Source: Candidatus Manganitrophus noduliformans (lineage in GTDB: Bacteria; Nitrospirota; Nitrospiria; SBBL01; Manganitrophaceae). Taken from it: a DNA stretch of 64,000 nt. Shown one piece after another: positions 36,608-47,695 of the stretch; positions within the stretch are counted from its first letter, which is position 1; the number at the start of each line of letters is the position of its first letter. A program made the translations under genes and the position numbers. The notes under the pieces were generated by a model. That model was not told the origin of the DNA. It saw only the letters and a list, made by a program, of their open reading frames with translations, and ran no database searches. The DNA is taken from NCBI RefSeq assembly GCF_012184425.1, contig NZ_VTOW01000005.1:248001-312000 (forward strand). Direction: 5' to 3'.

Positions 36608-36855
36608 AGAAACGTGCGGCCATCGCTTGGAGTATTCCCCACTAGTAACAAATGATTGACAAGCCGTTTTGCCTATAGGAAAATACAAACACACGAGGGC
36701 GATCCACACACCAAGATGAGACCGTTTCTATCCATTTCCACCCCCAGCCCATACCCTCTTTTCTGCAGAAATCAATCTGTCTATCAGGCATATTTTTTAA
36801 AAGTACAAGCAAGCTTCAGGAGATGCCCCGAAAACAAAAGAGAGAGTGAACAGCG

Positions 36856-38148
36856 ATGAGATCCTATGATGCGATGACCAAATCGGAACTGATCAAGGCC
36901 ATCCGATCGCTCGAAAAAAAGCAGGGAAAGACGGCGGAGCAGCAGAAGAAAGCAACGCGGCGCAAGGGGACGGAGGAGGCGTTCGAAGTCCGCGTGCAAG
37001 AGCGGACCGCGGAGCTTGAGACGATCAACCAAGCGCTGCGAAAAGAGATGACGGCGCGCCAGCGGGCGGAGGAGCAGTTTCGCGAGATGATCGAGTCGGC
37101 TCCCGATGCGATTGTGATCGTCAACGATCAAGGGCGGATTCTGCGTGTGAATAGTGAAATGGTAAAAATGTTCGGATATCGACGCGAGGAAATACTTCAA
37201 CAGCCGGTTGAGGTATTGCTTCCGGAGCGCTTTCGAAGGGGGCATATCGGCCATCGGGAGGCCTATGTCATGCATCCGCAAACCCGGCCGATGGGGGTGG
37301 GGCCCGATCTCTTCGGTTTGCGCAAGGGTGGGAGCGAATTTCCGGTTGAGATCCGCTTGAGCCCGATGAAAACCGACGAAGGCATTCTGGTCATCAGCGT
37401 GATTCGGGACATCACCGAGCGTAGAGCGGTGGAAGATTCCCTTCGTCTTCAGAAAAAGCTTCTGGAAGAAAAGGTCCGGGAGATGGATGATTTTGTCCAT
37501 GTCGTCTCTCATGATCTGAAGGAGCCGCTTCGCGGGATCGACGCCTACGCCGGGTTCATCCTCGAAGATTATGCGGACCGTCTGGATGACGAGGGAAAGC
37601 GCTATTTAAATGCGCTTCGGGCTTCCGCATTGCGGATGAATTACCTCATCCGCGACCTGCTCACCCTCGCCTCCATTTCCCGGAAGGGCTCCACCCGTGC
37701 GAGTGTTGACCTTAAGAAAGTCGTCGCCGATGTGCAGCATGATCTGGACTTTGCGATCCAACAGAAGGGAGCCGAAATCCGGGTCGGTTCAAACTTACCG
37801 ACCGTCTACTGCGATCCGACGCAGATCCGCGAGGTGTTCAAGAACCTCCTGTCGAACGCCATCAAGTTCAATGACAAGACTCCCAGTGTGGAAATCTCCT
37901 CCCGAGAGGAGGGAGACTTTCATCACCTCTCGATCAAAGACAACGGGATCGGAATTGAGTCCCGCTACACGGAGCAGATCTTCGGTCTCTTTGAGCGGCT
38001 CCACAATCAGGAAGACTTTGAGGGGACCGGCGCGGGATTGGCGATTTGCAAAAAGATGGTCGAGGGCAACGGCGGGACGATCTGGGTGGAGTCGCAGCCG
38101 GGAGAGGGGAGCACCTTCTTTTTTACTCTTCCGAAGAGAGAGGGGTAG
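36856..38148 (+). CDS. PAS-domain sensor histidine kinase
   Basis: 430 residues, cytoplasmic (no membrane segment). An N-terminal coiled coil (RSLEKKQGKTAEQQKKATRR...ERTAELETINQ) is followed by a PAS/PAC domain (about 75-195; MIESAPDAIVIVNDQGRILRVNSE, then SVIRDITERR). Next come HisKA with phospho-His219 (VVSHDLKEPLRGID) and an HATPase domain (NLLSNAIKFND, DNGIGI, GTGAGLAICKKM). It belongs to the phytochrome-like HDLKEPLR subgroup. No response regulator is adjacent, so the partner is elsewhere. Its position just upstream of katG does not prove a link. Confidence 0.92.
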   Translation: MRSYDAMTKSELIKAIRSLEKKQGKTAEQQKKATRRKGTEEAFEVRVQERTAELETINQALRKEMTARQRAEEQFREMIESAPDAIVIVNDQGRILRVNSEMVKMFGYRREEILQQPVEVLLPERFRRGHIGHREAYVMHPQTRPMGVGPDLFGLRKGGSEFPVEIRLSPMKTDEGILVISVIRDITERRAVEDSLRLQKKLLEEKVREMDDFVHVVSHDLKEPLRGIDAYAGFILEDYADRLDDEGKRYLNALRASALRMNYLIRDLLTLASISRKGSTRASVDLKKVVADVQHDLDFAIQQKGAEIRVGSNLPTVYCDPTQIREVFKNLLSNAIKFNDKTPSVEISSREEGDFHHLSIKDNGIGIESRYTEQIFGLFERLHNQEDFEGTGAGLAICKKMVEGNGGTIWVESQPGEGSTFFFTLPKREG

Positions 38149-38195
38149 CACTCAGCCGGCCGTTTTGGGTCTAAATGGAAAATCAGAACCTTACT

Positions 38196-38232
38196 TTTCA
38201 GACATTGTAGGATCAATTCTTCCTTCCTGAAA
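38196..38232 (+). repeat. 37-bp dispersed repeat, copy 1 (TTTCAG...CTGAAA)
   Basis: The element begins TTTCAGACATT and ends CTTCCTGAAA, so its ends are inverted complements (TTTCAG/CTGAAA). A copy of exactly the same length, similar at most positions, lies at 40838. The two bracket katG. The rest of the 38149-38550 gap holds the probable katG promoter and leader. Confidence 0.6.
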
Positions 38233-38273
38233 TCAAAAGCATCGAGTATCCACACAGAATAGCGGTTTTATCA

Positions 38274-38304
38274 TTGGAAATCGTTCGCCCATTCTCGCTA
38301 TAAT
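38274..38304 (+). promoter_or_regulatory. Possible katG promoter
   Basis: A perfect TATAAT at 38299-38304 is preceded by TTGGAA at 38274-38279 with a 19-bp spacer, longer than ideal. It would give a leader of about 240 nt before the katG start. No OxyR, PerR or Fur site is obvious. Confidence 0.35.
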
Positions 38305-38439
38305 CGTCCCAGTATTGAGTCCGCCAAATGTCTGCCTCATCATTAGGCAATGGTGAATCCTGGATGAACTCTCCCATTACGGAGAATAAGGATCATTCCT
38401 CTCTTCACCCTGCAGGAGGAATGGAAGGCCTTCATTTGA

Positions 38440-40782
<2,343 letters not shown>

Positions 40783-40837
40783 TCATTGCATCAATGTCTT
40801 CGAGGTCTTCTAACGGGGTGGCGAAAAAACAGCTACC

Positions 40838-40874
40838 TTTCAGACATTCTAAGGCTAAACTGTTCTTCCTGAAA
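40838..40874 (+). repeat. 37-bp dispersed repeat, copy 2 (TTTCAG...CTGAAA)
   Basis: Begins TTTCAGACATT and ends CTTCCTGAAA, the same length as the copy at 38196. It lies 55 bp after the katG stop. A more divergent third copy may exist at 41342-41373. Confidence 0.6.
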
Positions 40875-40939
40875 CTTACTTTTTGGTATACTAAACGTAG
40901 CTGAAGAATCCAACCGGAAATTATTTATGTGATCTGAGA

Positions 40940-41260
40940 ATGAAATCAAAATGTCCACGCTGTAAAGGTGTTTTTCGTTACCGAGATTTCTATTGGATCC
41001 TTCCTCCTGTTTACCTTCTAAAGTGTCACAAATGTGGCTTGATTACCCATGTTAGATGGTATCAGCATCTACTTACTCAAATAATTGGGACATTGGCTGG
41101 AATAATGATTTGGCTCAGTTTAGTCCAAATATTTTTCTCGTTCCACTGGCCGGAATATTTGAGAATCATTTTTCTGACAGCTGGAGTGTTTTTGGGAACT
41201 GCGATCGGGTTTTTTACTCACTGTGAATTGTTTTCTTTGGTTAAGGAAAAGTCTCTCTGA
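40940..41260 (+). CDS. Small zinc-ribbon membrane protein
   Basis: 106 residues. An N-terminal zinc-ribbon has CPRC (KSKCPRCKGVF) and CHKCG about 25 residues later. Two membrane helices follow (IIGTLAGIMIWLSLVQIFF and IIFLTAGVFLGTAIGFF). I do not recognise the family. The gene is markedly AT-richer than katG and the copper genes around it, which suggests a separate origin. It is a single gene between katG and the convergent copper operon. No ribosome site is strong; the start at 40940 was taken because the Cys motif follows directly. Confidence 0.6.
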   Translation: MKSKCPRCKGVFRYRDFYWILPPVYLLKCHKCGLITHVRWYQHLLTQIIGTLAGIMIWLSLVQIFFSFHWPEYLRIIFLTAGVFLGTAIGFFTHCELFSLVKEKSL

Positions 41261-41341
41261 AGAGGCTGAGAACAATATACTGTAATTTCGGTGTAGTTAT
41301 CTCTAATACCTATTTTTTTTACTTCTTGCTGACTTGTAGGT

Positions 41342-41373
41342 GTAGACATCCCGCTGAGATATTCTTCCTGAAA
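41342..41373 (+). repeat. Possible third, degenerate copy of the 37-bp repeat
   Basis: TAGACAT at 41342 and TTCTTCCTGAAA ending at 41373 match the start and end of the repeat copies at 38196 and 40838, but the middle is shorter and differs. It lies just after the small membrane-protein gene. Confidence 0.35.
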
Positions 41374-41455
41374 TCGAGTTTCATGAACGTTGCCCATTCA
41401 CAGCGTATTTTAAGCGGTAATCACTAAACACAAGACGCCCTGATTCTCCGCCCTC

Positions 41456-41493
41456 GATCCTGGCCGGCATTCGGAAGAATGCCGGCCAGGATC
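41456..41493. repeat. Strong hairpin, 17-bp perfect arms
   Basis: GATCCTGGCCGGCATTC (41456-41472) and its exact complement (41477-41493) enclose a GGAA loop. It lies 9 bp after the stop of the copZ-like gene at the end of the copper operon. No T-run follows on either strand, so it is not a standard intrinsic terminator. It could protect the 3' end of the mRNA or be a small inverted-repeat element. Confidence 0.8.
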
Positions 41494-41502
41494 CGTGCGC
41501 TG

Positions 41503-41778
41503 TTATGCGCCGCAGCAGGATCGACCGGCAACCCGGCTGCTTAAAGAATTCTCTCGGGGTCCTGGCTGTACCGATATGGCAGGATAATCCGCCCCGGTGA
41601 GGACCTCCTTCATACGCTCAACCGTAATGCGTGTATCGTCGTAGTCGACCTCTGCCTGCTTCGACGGAATATCGACGGTGACCTTTCGCACTCCGTCCAG
41701 CGGTTGGAGCGCTTTGATGATCGTCTGCTCGCAATGTCCGCAGGAGATATCTGGAATATTGAAGGTTACTTTCGCCAT
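41503..41778 (-). CDS. CopZ-like heavy-metal-associated protein with Cys tail
   Basis: 91 residues from ATG 41778 (AAAGGAG 8 bases upstream; a longer start at 41808 has no such site). It is a ferredoxin-like HMA domain with metal ligands Cys13 and Cys16 (DISCGHCEQTI). About 20 extra residues follow and end in SCCGA, which could form a second thiol site. It probably shuttles Cu(I) to the CopA ATPase in the cytoplasm. Third gene of the copB-copA-copZ unit, 59 bp after copA. Confidence 0.86.
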   Translation of the reverse strand: MAKVTFNIPDISCGHCEQTIIKALQPLDGVRKVTVDIPSKQAEVDYDDTRITVERMKEVLTGADYPAISVQPGPRENSLSSRVAGRSCCGA

Positions 41779-41837
41779 GTTGTTTCTCCTTTCGTTTTTA
41801 ATCGACACGGGCCCATTGCCCGACGTCTGTCTCTTTT

Positions 41838-44279
41838 TCAGAGGCCTGGGTGAATCGTGTGATCTGCCGGGGCGAAATAGAAGGCCGCCGCGCCGATCAG
41901 CAGGGCCGCCAGGATGAGGCCCGCAAGAAAGGCATATTCACCGAGCGAATCCCTAAGAGAGGGATGAAGAATCTCCTCTGCGGTTTGAGGCGGCCGGAAA
42001 CGGCGCAGCCTCAAAGCATTGGCGACCACGCTCACGCTGCTCATTGCCATTGCCGCCGCGGCCAATACCGGATTGAGCAAGACACCCAAGAGAGGATAGA
42101 TCGCCCCCATGGCGACCGGGATGAGCGCGATGTTGTACGCGAATGCCCAGAAAAGCCCCTGTTTGATCTTGCCGACCGTTTTTCGGGAGAGCGCGATTGC
42201 CGTTACGATATTTCTCAGATCTCCCCCTATCAGCGTAATGTCCGAGGCCGCCATCGCCACGTCGGTGCCGGTGCCGACTGCGATGCCAAGATCGGCCTGG
42301 GCCAGCGCCGGCGCGTCGTTGATGCCGTCCCCCACCATCGCAACGATTTTTCCCTGAGCCTGAAGGGCTTTCACTTTCGCTGCTTTCTCTTCCGGCCGAA
42401 CCTCTGCAAGGACATGCTCGATTCCGACCTGTCGTGCGATAGCCCCCGCGGTCGCCCGGTGATCACCGGTCAGCATCCAGACATTCAGACCCAGCGCCTT
42501 GAGCTGAGCAACGGCCTCCTGAGATTCGGGTTTCAAGGTATCGGCTACAGCTAACAGACCCGCCGCCTCACCGTCGACCGCAACATAGACCGGTGTGGCT
42601 CCTCTTCCAGCAAGCTCTTCGGCCTTTAGGTCGAGGTCCTCTGTGAATATGGTCCGTTCTCTCATCCATGCACGGTTTCCGAGAAGAATCTGTCGTCCTT
42701 GCACTTCCGCCCGGATTCCTTTGCCTGGAGCGGCTTCAAACGCATCGACTGAAGGAAGGTTGAGTCCTTCTTCCTCGGCTTTGTTGACAACGGCCTCTCC
42801 GAGCGGGTGTTCCGAGCCGACCTCTGCGGCCGCTGCGAGGCGGAGCAGCGCTTCCTTCGTCATCCCATTTCGGACCACGATCTCGGTCACCGTCGGTCTT
42901 CCGTGGGTGAGCGTACCGGTCTTATCGAGCACAAGTGTATCGATCCTCCGCGCCTGTTCTAAAGCCTCACCCCCTTTCACCAGAATGCCGTGTTCCGCCG
43001 CCTTTCCGATGCCGACCATCATGGCCGTCGGAGTTGCCAGTCCGAGCGCGCAGGGGCAGGCGATAATTAAGACTGCAATTGCAGCTGTCAGCGCAAAGAT
43101 CAATGATGGCCCAAAAGCGAGCCAGATGACGAACGTCAGCGCCGCCAGAACGAGAACGATTGGAACAAAGTATCCGGAAATCGTATCAGCGAGTCGCTGG
43201 ATCGGTGCCTTGGAGCCCTGCGCTTCCTCCACGAGTCGGATGATGTGAGCCAGCGCCGTCTCCTGGCCAACCTGCGTTGCCTTAAAGAGAAAACTTCCCG
43301 TCTTATTCAGCGTGGCCCCGATCACAGGGTCCTTCGGCCCTTTCTCCACCGGCAGGCTCTCGCCAGTCAGCATGCTTTCATCTAACGTGGAGCGGCCTTC
43401 GATGATGACTCCATCAACTGGAACTTTCTCACCGGGGCGGACCCGAATGAGATCTCCGACCTGAACCTGCTCGATTGGAACATCCTGTTCTATTCCGTCC
43501 CGAAGGCGTCTGGCCGTTTTCGCCCGGAGTCCCATTAACGCCTGGATTGCGGCCCCTGTTCGACTTTTTGCCCTTGCCTCCAGCCAACGCCCTAACAAGA
43601 TCAAGGCAACAATGAGAACAGCCGTCTCGTAATAGAGATGAAAGGGGAGCCCCCAACGCGCGGCAAGGTCTGGCCAAAGGGTGACGAAGGCGCTGTAGCC
43701 GTAGGCGGCGCTGGTGCCGACTGCTACTAACGTATTCATGTTGGTGGTGCCATGTTTGGCCGCGGCCCAAGCAGCCCGATAGAAATCTCCCCCCGCCCAA
43801 AACTGGACGACTGAGGCTGCGATTAGAAACAGCGGGGCCAAGAGGCGAATATCGAGTAGCAGAGGAAGATACATCAACGCCATCATCAGAATACCGATCG
43901 GAAGACTGATCTGCCACTTCCGCCGCAGATCGTCTATTTGCTGCTGACGCTCCCGGTCCTGGGACCTGCCTCTCTCATGATCCAAGTCCGTAGGATTGAT
44001 CGCGGGAGTCTGTTTAGAGGGTGCATCCGGCCCGTCCCGAACTTCGTAGCCCGCTTTCTCCACCGCCGCGCGAAGTTGATCCGTTTCGGCTTCGGTGGCG
44101 TCATAAAAGACGTGCGCCTTTTCGGTCACCAGGTTCACAGTGGCCTCTTTTACTCCGGGGACCTTCATGAGTGCCTTTTCAATCCGCCGAACGCAGCTCG
44201 CACAGGTCATGCCGCTGATACGGAGCGTCTGTTCTTGGCGGTTCGGTTCAGTCGTTGTTGCCAGGTTCGATTTTTCCAT
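41838..44279 (-). CDS. copA: Cu(I)-exporting P1B-type ATPase CopA
   Basis: 813 residues from ATG 44279, which has GGGAGA just upstream; an earlier in-frame start would overlap copB and lacks family sequence. One N-terminal HMA domain has Cys26 and Cys29 (GMTCASC). The transport motif is C408-P-C410 ([12 protein letters not shown]). The phosphorylation loop is DKTGTLTHG and the hinge [10 protein letters not shown]. Helix 8 carries [15 protein letters not shown], the Cu(I) signature of CopA (P1B-1). After it a further hydrophobic segment and a short His-containing tail ([14 protein letters not shown]) extend beyond the normal C-terminus. It exports Cu(I) from the cytoplasm. Confidence 0.95.
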   Translation of the reverse strand: MEKSNLATTTEPNRQEQTLRISGMTCASCVRRIEKALMKVPGVKEATVNLVTEKAHVFYDATEAETDQLRAAVEKAGYEVRDGPDAPSKQTPAINPTDLDHERGRSQDRERQQQIDDLRRKWQISLPIGILMMALMYLPLLLDIRLLAPLFLIAASVVQFWAGGDFYRAAWAAAKHGTTNMNTLVAVGTSAAYGYSAFVTLWPDLAARWGLPFHLYYETAVLIVALILLGRWLEARAKSRTGAAIQALMGLRAKTARRLRDGIEQDVPIEQVQVGDLIRVRPGEKVPVDGVIIEGRSTLDESMLTGESLPVEKGPKDPVIGATLNKTGSFLFKATQVGQETALAHIIRLVEEAQGSKAPIQRLADTISGYFVPIVLVLAALTFVIWLAFGPSLIFALTAAIAVLIIACPCALGLATPTAMMVGIGKAAEHGILVKGGEALEQARRIDTLVLDKTGTLTHGRPTVTEIVVRNGMTKEALLRLAAAAEVGSEHPLGEAVVNKAEEEGLNLPSVDAFEAAPGKGIRAEVQGRQILLGNRAWMRERTIFTEDLDLKAEELAGRGATPVYVAVDGEAAGLLAVADTLKPESQEAVAQLKALGLNVWMLTGDHRATAGAIARQVGIEHVLAEVRPEEKAAKVKALQAQGKIVAMVGDGINDAPALAQADLGIAVGTGTDVAMAASDITLIGGDLRNIVTAIALSRKTVGKIKQGLFWAFAYNIALIPVAMGAIYPLLGVLLNPVLAAAAMAMSSVSVVANALRLRRFRPPQTAEEILHPSLRDSLGEYAFLAGLILAALLIGAAAFYFAPADHTIHPGL

Positions 44280-44337
44280 TTGTCGAGTCTCCCTGATCCT
44301 TTGCGATGAGATTGTTCTGTCGTTTATCGTTGCTAAT

Positions 44338-46497
44338 TCATGCAGCCTTGGTATGGTGATGGGCATGATGTCCTGCAGCACCGGGTTGTTTCTGAGCAGC
44401 CGCAAGGATTCTTCCCTTCTCCGCTTCATTTTGATCCGAGGAGATCTTGGCTCGTCGCAACAGTTGAGCGTTCATCGCCACCACGATCGTGCTCAACGAC
44501 ATCAGGAGGGCGCCGACCGCCGGCGAGAGGACGATGCCGTAGGGTGCCAAGATCCCCGCCGCCAGCGGCAGGGCAACAATGTTGTAACCGGCCGCCCACC
44601 AGAGGTTTTGATACATTTTGCGGTAGCTCGCCCGGCTGAGCCGGATGATCTTCACGATATCGAGCGGGTTGCTCCTCACCAAAATGATCCCAGCCGATTC
44701 AATCGCCACATCGGTGCCGCTTCCGATCGCGATCCCGACCTCCGCTCGGGTCAGCGCCGGCGCATCGTTCACTCCATCGCCGACCATCGCGACCCTCTTC
44801 CCCTGGCGCTGTAGCTCGGCGATCTTCTGATCTTTGTGCTCGGGGAGTACCTCCGCAAAATAGCGGTCGATCTTGAGTTCCTCGGCCACTGTTCTGGCCA
44901 CCGCATTGCTGTCGCCGGTGAGCATCGCGACCTCCACTCCCATTGCATGGAGTTCCTCGACGGCGCGTTTACTCTCCGGTCGGATGACATCCGCCAGAGA
45001 CACTCCGCCGATGACCTGCTTGTTTTCGATGACGTAGACCGCTGTCTCTCCTTTTTGGTTTGCCTCCCGCTGAAAGGTCATCAACTCCTCCGGGAGATCA
45101 AGCCGGATCATCTCCAACAATCGGGGCCCCCCCAGGAAGATCGCTTTGCCGTCATGATTCGCCCTCACACCCCGCCCCTTGATCGCCTCAAAATCAACGA
45201 CCTCTGGTACGATAAGGTTTCGATTCTCAGCGGCCTTCCGAATCCCTTGGGCGATGGGGTGCTCTGAATCTCTTTCCAATGCCGCAGCAAGGGTGAGGAT
45301 TTCCGCGTCACTCCTTCCGGCAACAGCGGCGATCGTTACGACGCCGAAGGCTCCTTCGGTGAGGGTTCCCGTTTTATCAAACACCACCATGTTTATTTCG
45401 CGGGCTTTCTCCAACGCCATCCGATCCCGCACGAGAATGCCGTTTCGAGCGCCCATCGCTGTGGTGATCGCCACCACCAATGGAACAGCCAGGCCTAACG
45501 CGTGGGGGCAGGCGATGACTAAAACCGTGGCGACCCGAGCGATGACGTCCACATTGAGCCCCACCGCAATCGTCCAAAGGAGGGCGGTCAATGCCGCAAC
45601 ACCAAGCGCTACATAGAAAAGAAGATTCGCCGCTTTATCAGCGAGAACCTGGCTCTTTGACTTGCTCTCCTGGGCCTGCTTTACCAGCCGCATAATCCCC
45701 GCAAGCGCCGTCTCTTGCCCGGTGGCGGTGACCCGAATACGAAGGCTGCCGTCGGCATTGATTGTGCCTGCGATGACGCGATCTCCAGGACGCTTGAAGA
45801 CCGGCTTTGACTCTCCGGTGATCATCGATTCATTGACTTCCGATTCTCCCTGTTCCACCTCGCCGTCGGCGGGAATGCCGGTTCCGGGGCGAATCAGGAG
45901 GCGATCCCCGCCCCGCAGATCAGTCGCCGGGATCTGAGCGATACTTCCGTCTTCCTCGATCCGCTCTGCCGTATCGGGCAATAGCCGGGCGAGTTCATCC
46001 AGAGCGCCGGATGCCTGACGGACACTTCTCATTTCGATCCAATGGCCCAGCAGCATCATGTCAATTAAAGTAACCAGTTCCCAGAAGAAGCCCATCTGCC
46101 CCGGCATGAACAACGCTGCCACGCTGTAGCCGAAAGCGACCGTGATGGCGAGCGAGATGAGCATCATCATCCCAGGCCGACGCCGGCGCCATTCGGGAAT
46201 CGCCATCCTGAGAAATGGAAGACCGCCATAGAAGAAGATGAAGACGGCCAAAAGGGGAGTCATCCATCGGCTTCCAGGAAAATAAGGCATTGTAAATCCG
46301 AGCCACTCTTGGATCATCGGATCGTACAGAACGGTTGGGATAGAGAGAAGCAATGAAATCCAGAACCGTTTTCTGAAAGTCTCCTCGTGACCGGTGTGAT
46401 CGATGTGAGTTGCGTGGTTCTCCTCCGTTTTTCCATGGGACATATTCATATCGCTTCCGTGTTGATGAGATTCATGATGGTGTGCGTGCTCTTTCAT
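44338..46497 (-). CDS. copB: CopB-type P1B ATPase with His-rich ends
   Basis: 719 residues. The N-terminus is His/Met-rich ([20 protein letters not shown]) and the C-terminus ends in [11 protein letters not shown]; there is no HMA Cys domain. The transport motif is C330-P-H332 ([12 protein letters not shown]), the P1B-3/CopB class usually linked to copper or silver, with DKTGTLTEG and [16 protein letters not shown]. First gene of the copper unit. Two ECF-type promoters lie directly upstream (46547-46631), and the CorE-like sigma gene is next. It ends 58 bp before copA. Confidence 0.93.
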   Translation of the reverse strand: MKEHAHHHESHQHGSDMNMSHGKTEENHATHIDHTGHEETFRKRFWISLLLSIPTVLYDPMIQEWLGFTMPYFPGSRWMTPLLAVFIFFYGGLPFLRMAIPEWRRRRPGMMMLISLAITVAFGYSVAALFMPGQMGFFWELVTLIDMMLLGHWIEMRSVRQASGALDELARLLPDTAERIEEDGSIAQIPATDLRGGDRLLIRPGTGIPADGEVEQGESEVNESMITGESKPVFKRPGDRVIAGTINADGSLRIRVTATGQETALAGIMRLVKQAQESKSKSQVLADKAANLLFYVALGVAALTALLWTIAVGLNVDVIARVATVLVIACPHALGLAVPLVVAITTAMGARNGILVRDRMALEKAREINMVVFDKTGTLTEGAFGVVTIAAVAGRSDAEILTLAAALERDSEHPIAQGIRKAAENRNLIVPEVVDFEAIKGRGVRANHDGKAIFLGGPRLLEMIRLDLPEELMTFQREANQKGETAVYVIENKQVIGGVSLADVIRPESKRAVEELHAMGVEVAMLTGDSNAVARTVAEELKIDRYFAEVLPEHKDQKIAELQRQGKRVAMVGDGVNDAPALTRAEVGIAIGSGTDVAIESAGIILVRSNPLDIVKIIRLSRASYRKMYQNLWWAAGYNIVALPLAAGILAPYGIVLSPAVGALLMSLSTIVVAMNAQLLRRAKISSDQNEAEKGRILAAAQKQPGAAGHHAHHHTKAA

Positions 46498-46546
46498 CGC
46501 CTTCTCCTTTGTGGATAAAATGTACTGATTTGTTCCCGCCGTCTCT

Positions 46547-46575
46547 ATAGACGTGCAACTGATATTTCGGTTACA
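46547..46575 (-). promoter_or_regulatory. ECF sigma promoter in front of copB, proximal
   Basis: Read on the minus strand: TGTAACC (46575-46569), a 15-bp spacer, then CGTCTAT (46553-46547). TGTAACC and CGTC are the classic -35 and -10 elements recognised by ECF sigma factors. The site ends about 50 bp before the copB start. The same two elements with the same spacing recur 56 bp upstream. Confidence 0.72.
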
Positions 46576-46602
46576 TCATTTTGATCAAGTCCTGTTGTCT
46601 CC

Positions 46603-46631
46603 ATAGACGGAAGAGGTGCCTCGCGGTTACA
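46603..46631 (-). promoter_or_regulatory. ECF sigma promoter in front of copB, distal
   Basis: Read on the minus strand: TGTAACC (46631-46625), a 15-bp spacer, then CGTCTAT (46609-46603). Both elements match the proximal copy exactly, while the spacer sequence differs, which is what shared selection on promoter elements predicts. The 46632-46804 stretch further upstream holds no convincing gene. Confidence 0.72.
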
Positions 46632-46804
46632 CCTTGGGAGGCTGTATTGTAAGTTTCTGAGATTAAAAGGAAATCAGCAAGGCGCTCAAAGTGCTTACGA
46701 CAAAAGGATAGTAATAAGGGGCATCCGGAATCAAAAAATGGAAGGCGAGAAAAATTATCCTCAGCGGCAAATCTGCTGAATTTGGTAGGAAGTTGGACGA
46801 CCTC

Positions 46805-47338
46805 TTAATTGTGCTTGCAGGTGCAGTCGAGGCAGCCGTGCTTCGCACACGAGCGGCAGGTCTCCTCCAAGCGTTCGCGTAACGCTTGGCGGGCCCGGTG
46901 TCGGCGAACCTTCAGATTATTGAGGGTGATTCCGAGCCCTTCGGCTACTTTCTTTGGATCCCGCTCGTTCAGATCGAGTGCTTCAATCAGTTCGCCATAT
47001 TCTGGCTTCAATGTAGGGATGAGCTCTCGAAAACAGTTACAGAGGTTCTCCTCATCCTCAGGGGTAATGGCAAGATCCTTCTCTTCAGAATAGGGCTCAA
47101 GATGTTCTGTTTCAATGTGTTTCCGTCGGTAAACGTCGATGATTGCATTGTTCAGGATTCGGTAAAACCATGGAAGGAGCTTCTCCTCATCTCGTAAATC
47201 TGGCGCTGCTCGGAGCGCCTTGATTAGGCTCTCCTGGAGCACATCTTCCGCTAACTCGGGGCTTGAGAGTCGCTTCCTTACGTAGCCGAGCAGCTTTTCC
47301 CGATGGTTAAGCAGTTTAGAAACGACTTCGTCGTTCAT
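46805..47338 (-). CDS. CorE-like copper-responsive ECF sigma factor
   Basis: 177 residues. Region sigma-2 (ELAEDVLQESLIKALRAAPDL, LPWFYRILNNAIIDVYRR) and sigma-4 (EALDLNERDPKKVAEGLGITLNNLKVRRHRARQALRERL) are complete. The last 19 residues form a Cys-rich tail with Cys161, 164, 169, 172 and 174 (CRSCAKHGCLDCTC). This tail is the hallmark of the CorE/ECF44 group, whose members sense copper directly and need no anti-sigma factor. None is present here. The gene lies upstream of copB-copA-copZ on the same strand, so these are its likely targets through the two ECF promoters. Confidence 0.9.
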   Translation of the reverse strand: MNDEVVSKLLNHREKLLGYVRKRLSSPELAEDVLQESLIKALRAAPDLRDEEKLLPWFYRILNNAIIDVYRRKHIETEHLEPYSEEKDLAITPEDEENLCNCFRELIPTLKPEYGELIEALDLNERDPKKVAEGLGITLNNLKVRRHRARQALRERLEETCRSCAKHGCLDCTCKHN

Positions 47339-47423
47339 CCGAAAATCCTACAGGTTCCGCTTACTGCTATATAACACTGGCATTGAGACAGAGAGCGAGG
47401 TGATCTTAACATATGACTATGTT

Positions 47424-47450
47424 TTAGATCTATTAGATCTGTTAGATCTG
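47424..47450. repeat. Triple 9-bp tandem repeat upstream of the sigma gene
   Basis: Three adjacent units TTAGATCTA, TTAGATCTG, TTAGATCTG, each containing the palindrome AGATCT. They lie 86-112 bp upstream of the corE-like start codon. Position suggests operator sites for an unknown regulator, or slippage-generated repeats. No TGTAACC-type promoter is seen before the sigma gene. Confidence 0.7.
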
Positions 47451-47469
47451 TCGGGAGCAAGCTTAAAGA

Positions 47470-47580
47470 TCAGTCACAACATAATTTTTCTTCTTTCAAA
47501 GCCTCGTATCCCTCTTTAGCGGCAAAAAAGACGATGATCAAACCATCCACCGGGTCCGCCCACCTTTTTCGGGGAAAGGT
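47470..47580 (-). pseudogene. C-terminal remnant of a cation diffusion facilitator-type transporter
   Basis: On the minus strand a frame ending in TGA at 47470 encodes RWADPVDGLIIVFFAAKEG followed by YEALKEEKLCCD. This matches the end of small CDF-type cation transporters (WWADPxxAxxxVxFxxKEGxEA...CCD). No membrane-spanning sequence of such a transporter lies upstream. The frame continues to about 47690 without likeness, and the HlyD gene of the exporter operon follows. It is probably what is left after a deletion; it may not be expressed. Confidence 0.45.
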
Positions 47581-47695
47581 CAAGGTGTAGCCGCGGTTGC
47601 CTTTGACATCGCTTGAAAGTTCAAGTTCTGTTTTCAATGGCAAATTGAATCTCCCATTCGTCGCAAAGTGAAGGGCTGCTGCCCATTCCTGCTTA

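Noticed and set aside
36656-36685. Possible promoter for the PAS kinase gene (TTGACA at 36656)
   Set aside because: No acceptable -10 box at 16-18 bp; the nearest TATAGG is only 12 bp away.
46663-46848. 61-codon minus-strand frame between copB and the sigma gene
   Set aside because: It overlaps the sigma gene and has a repetitive Ser/Ala/Leu composition and no ribosome site.
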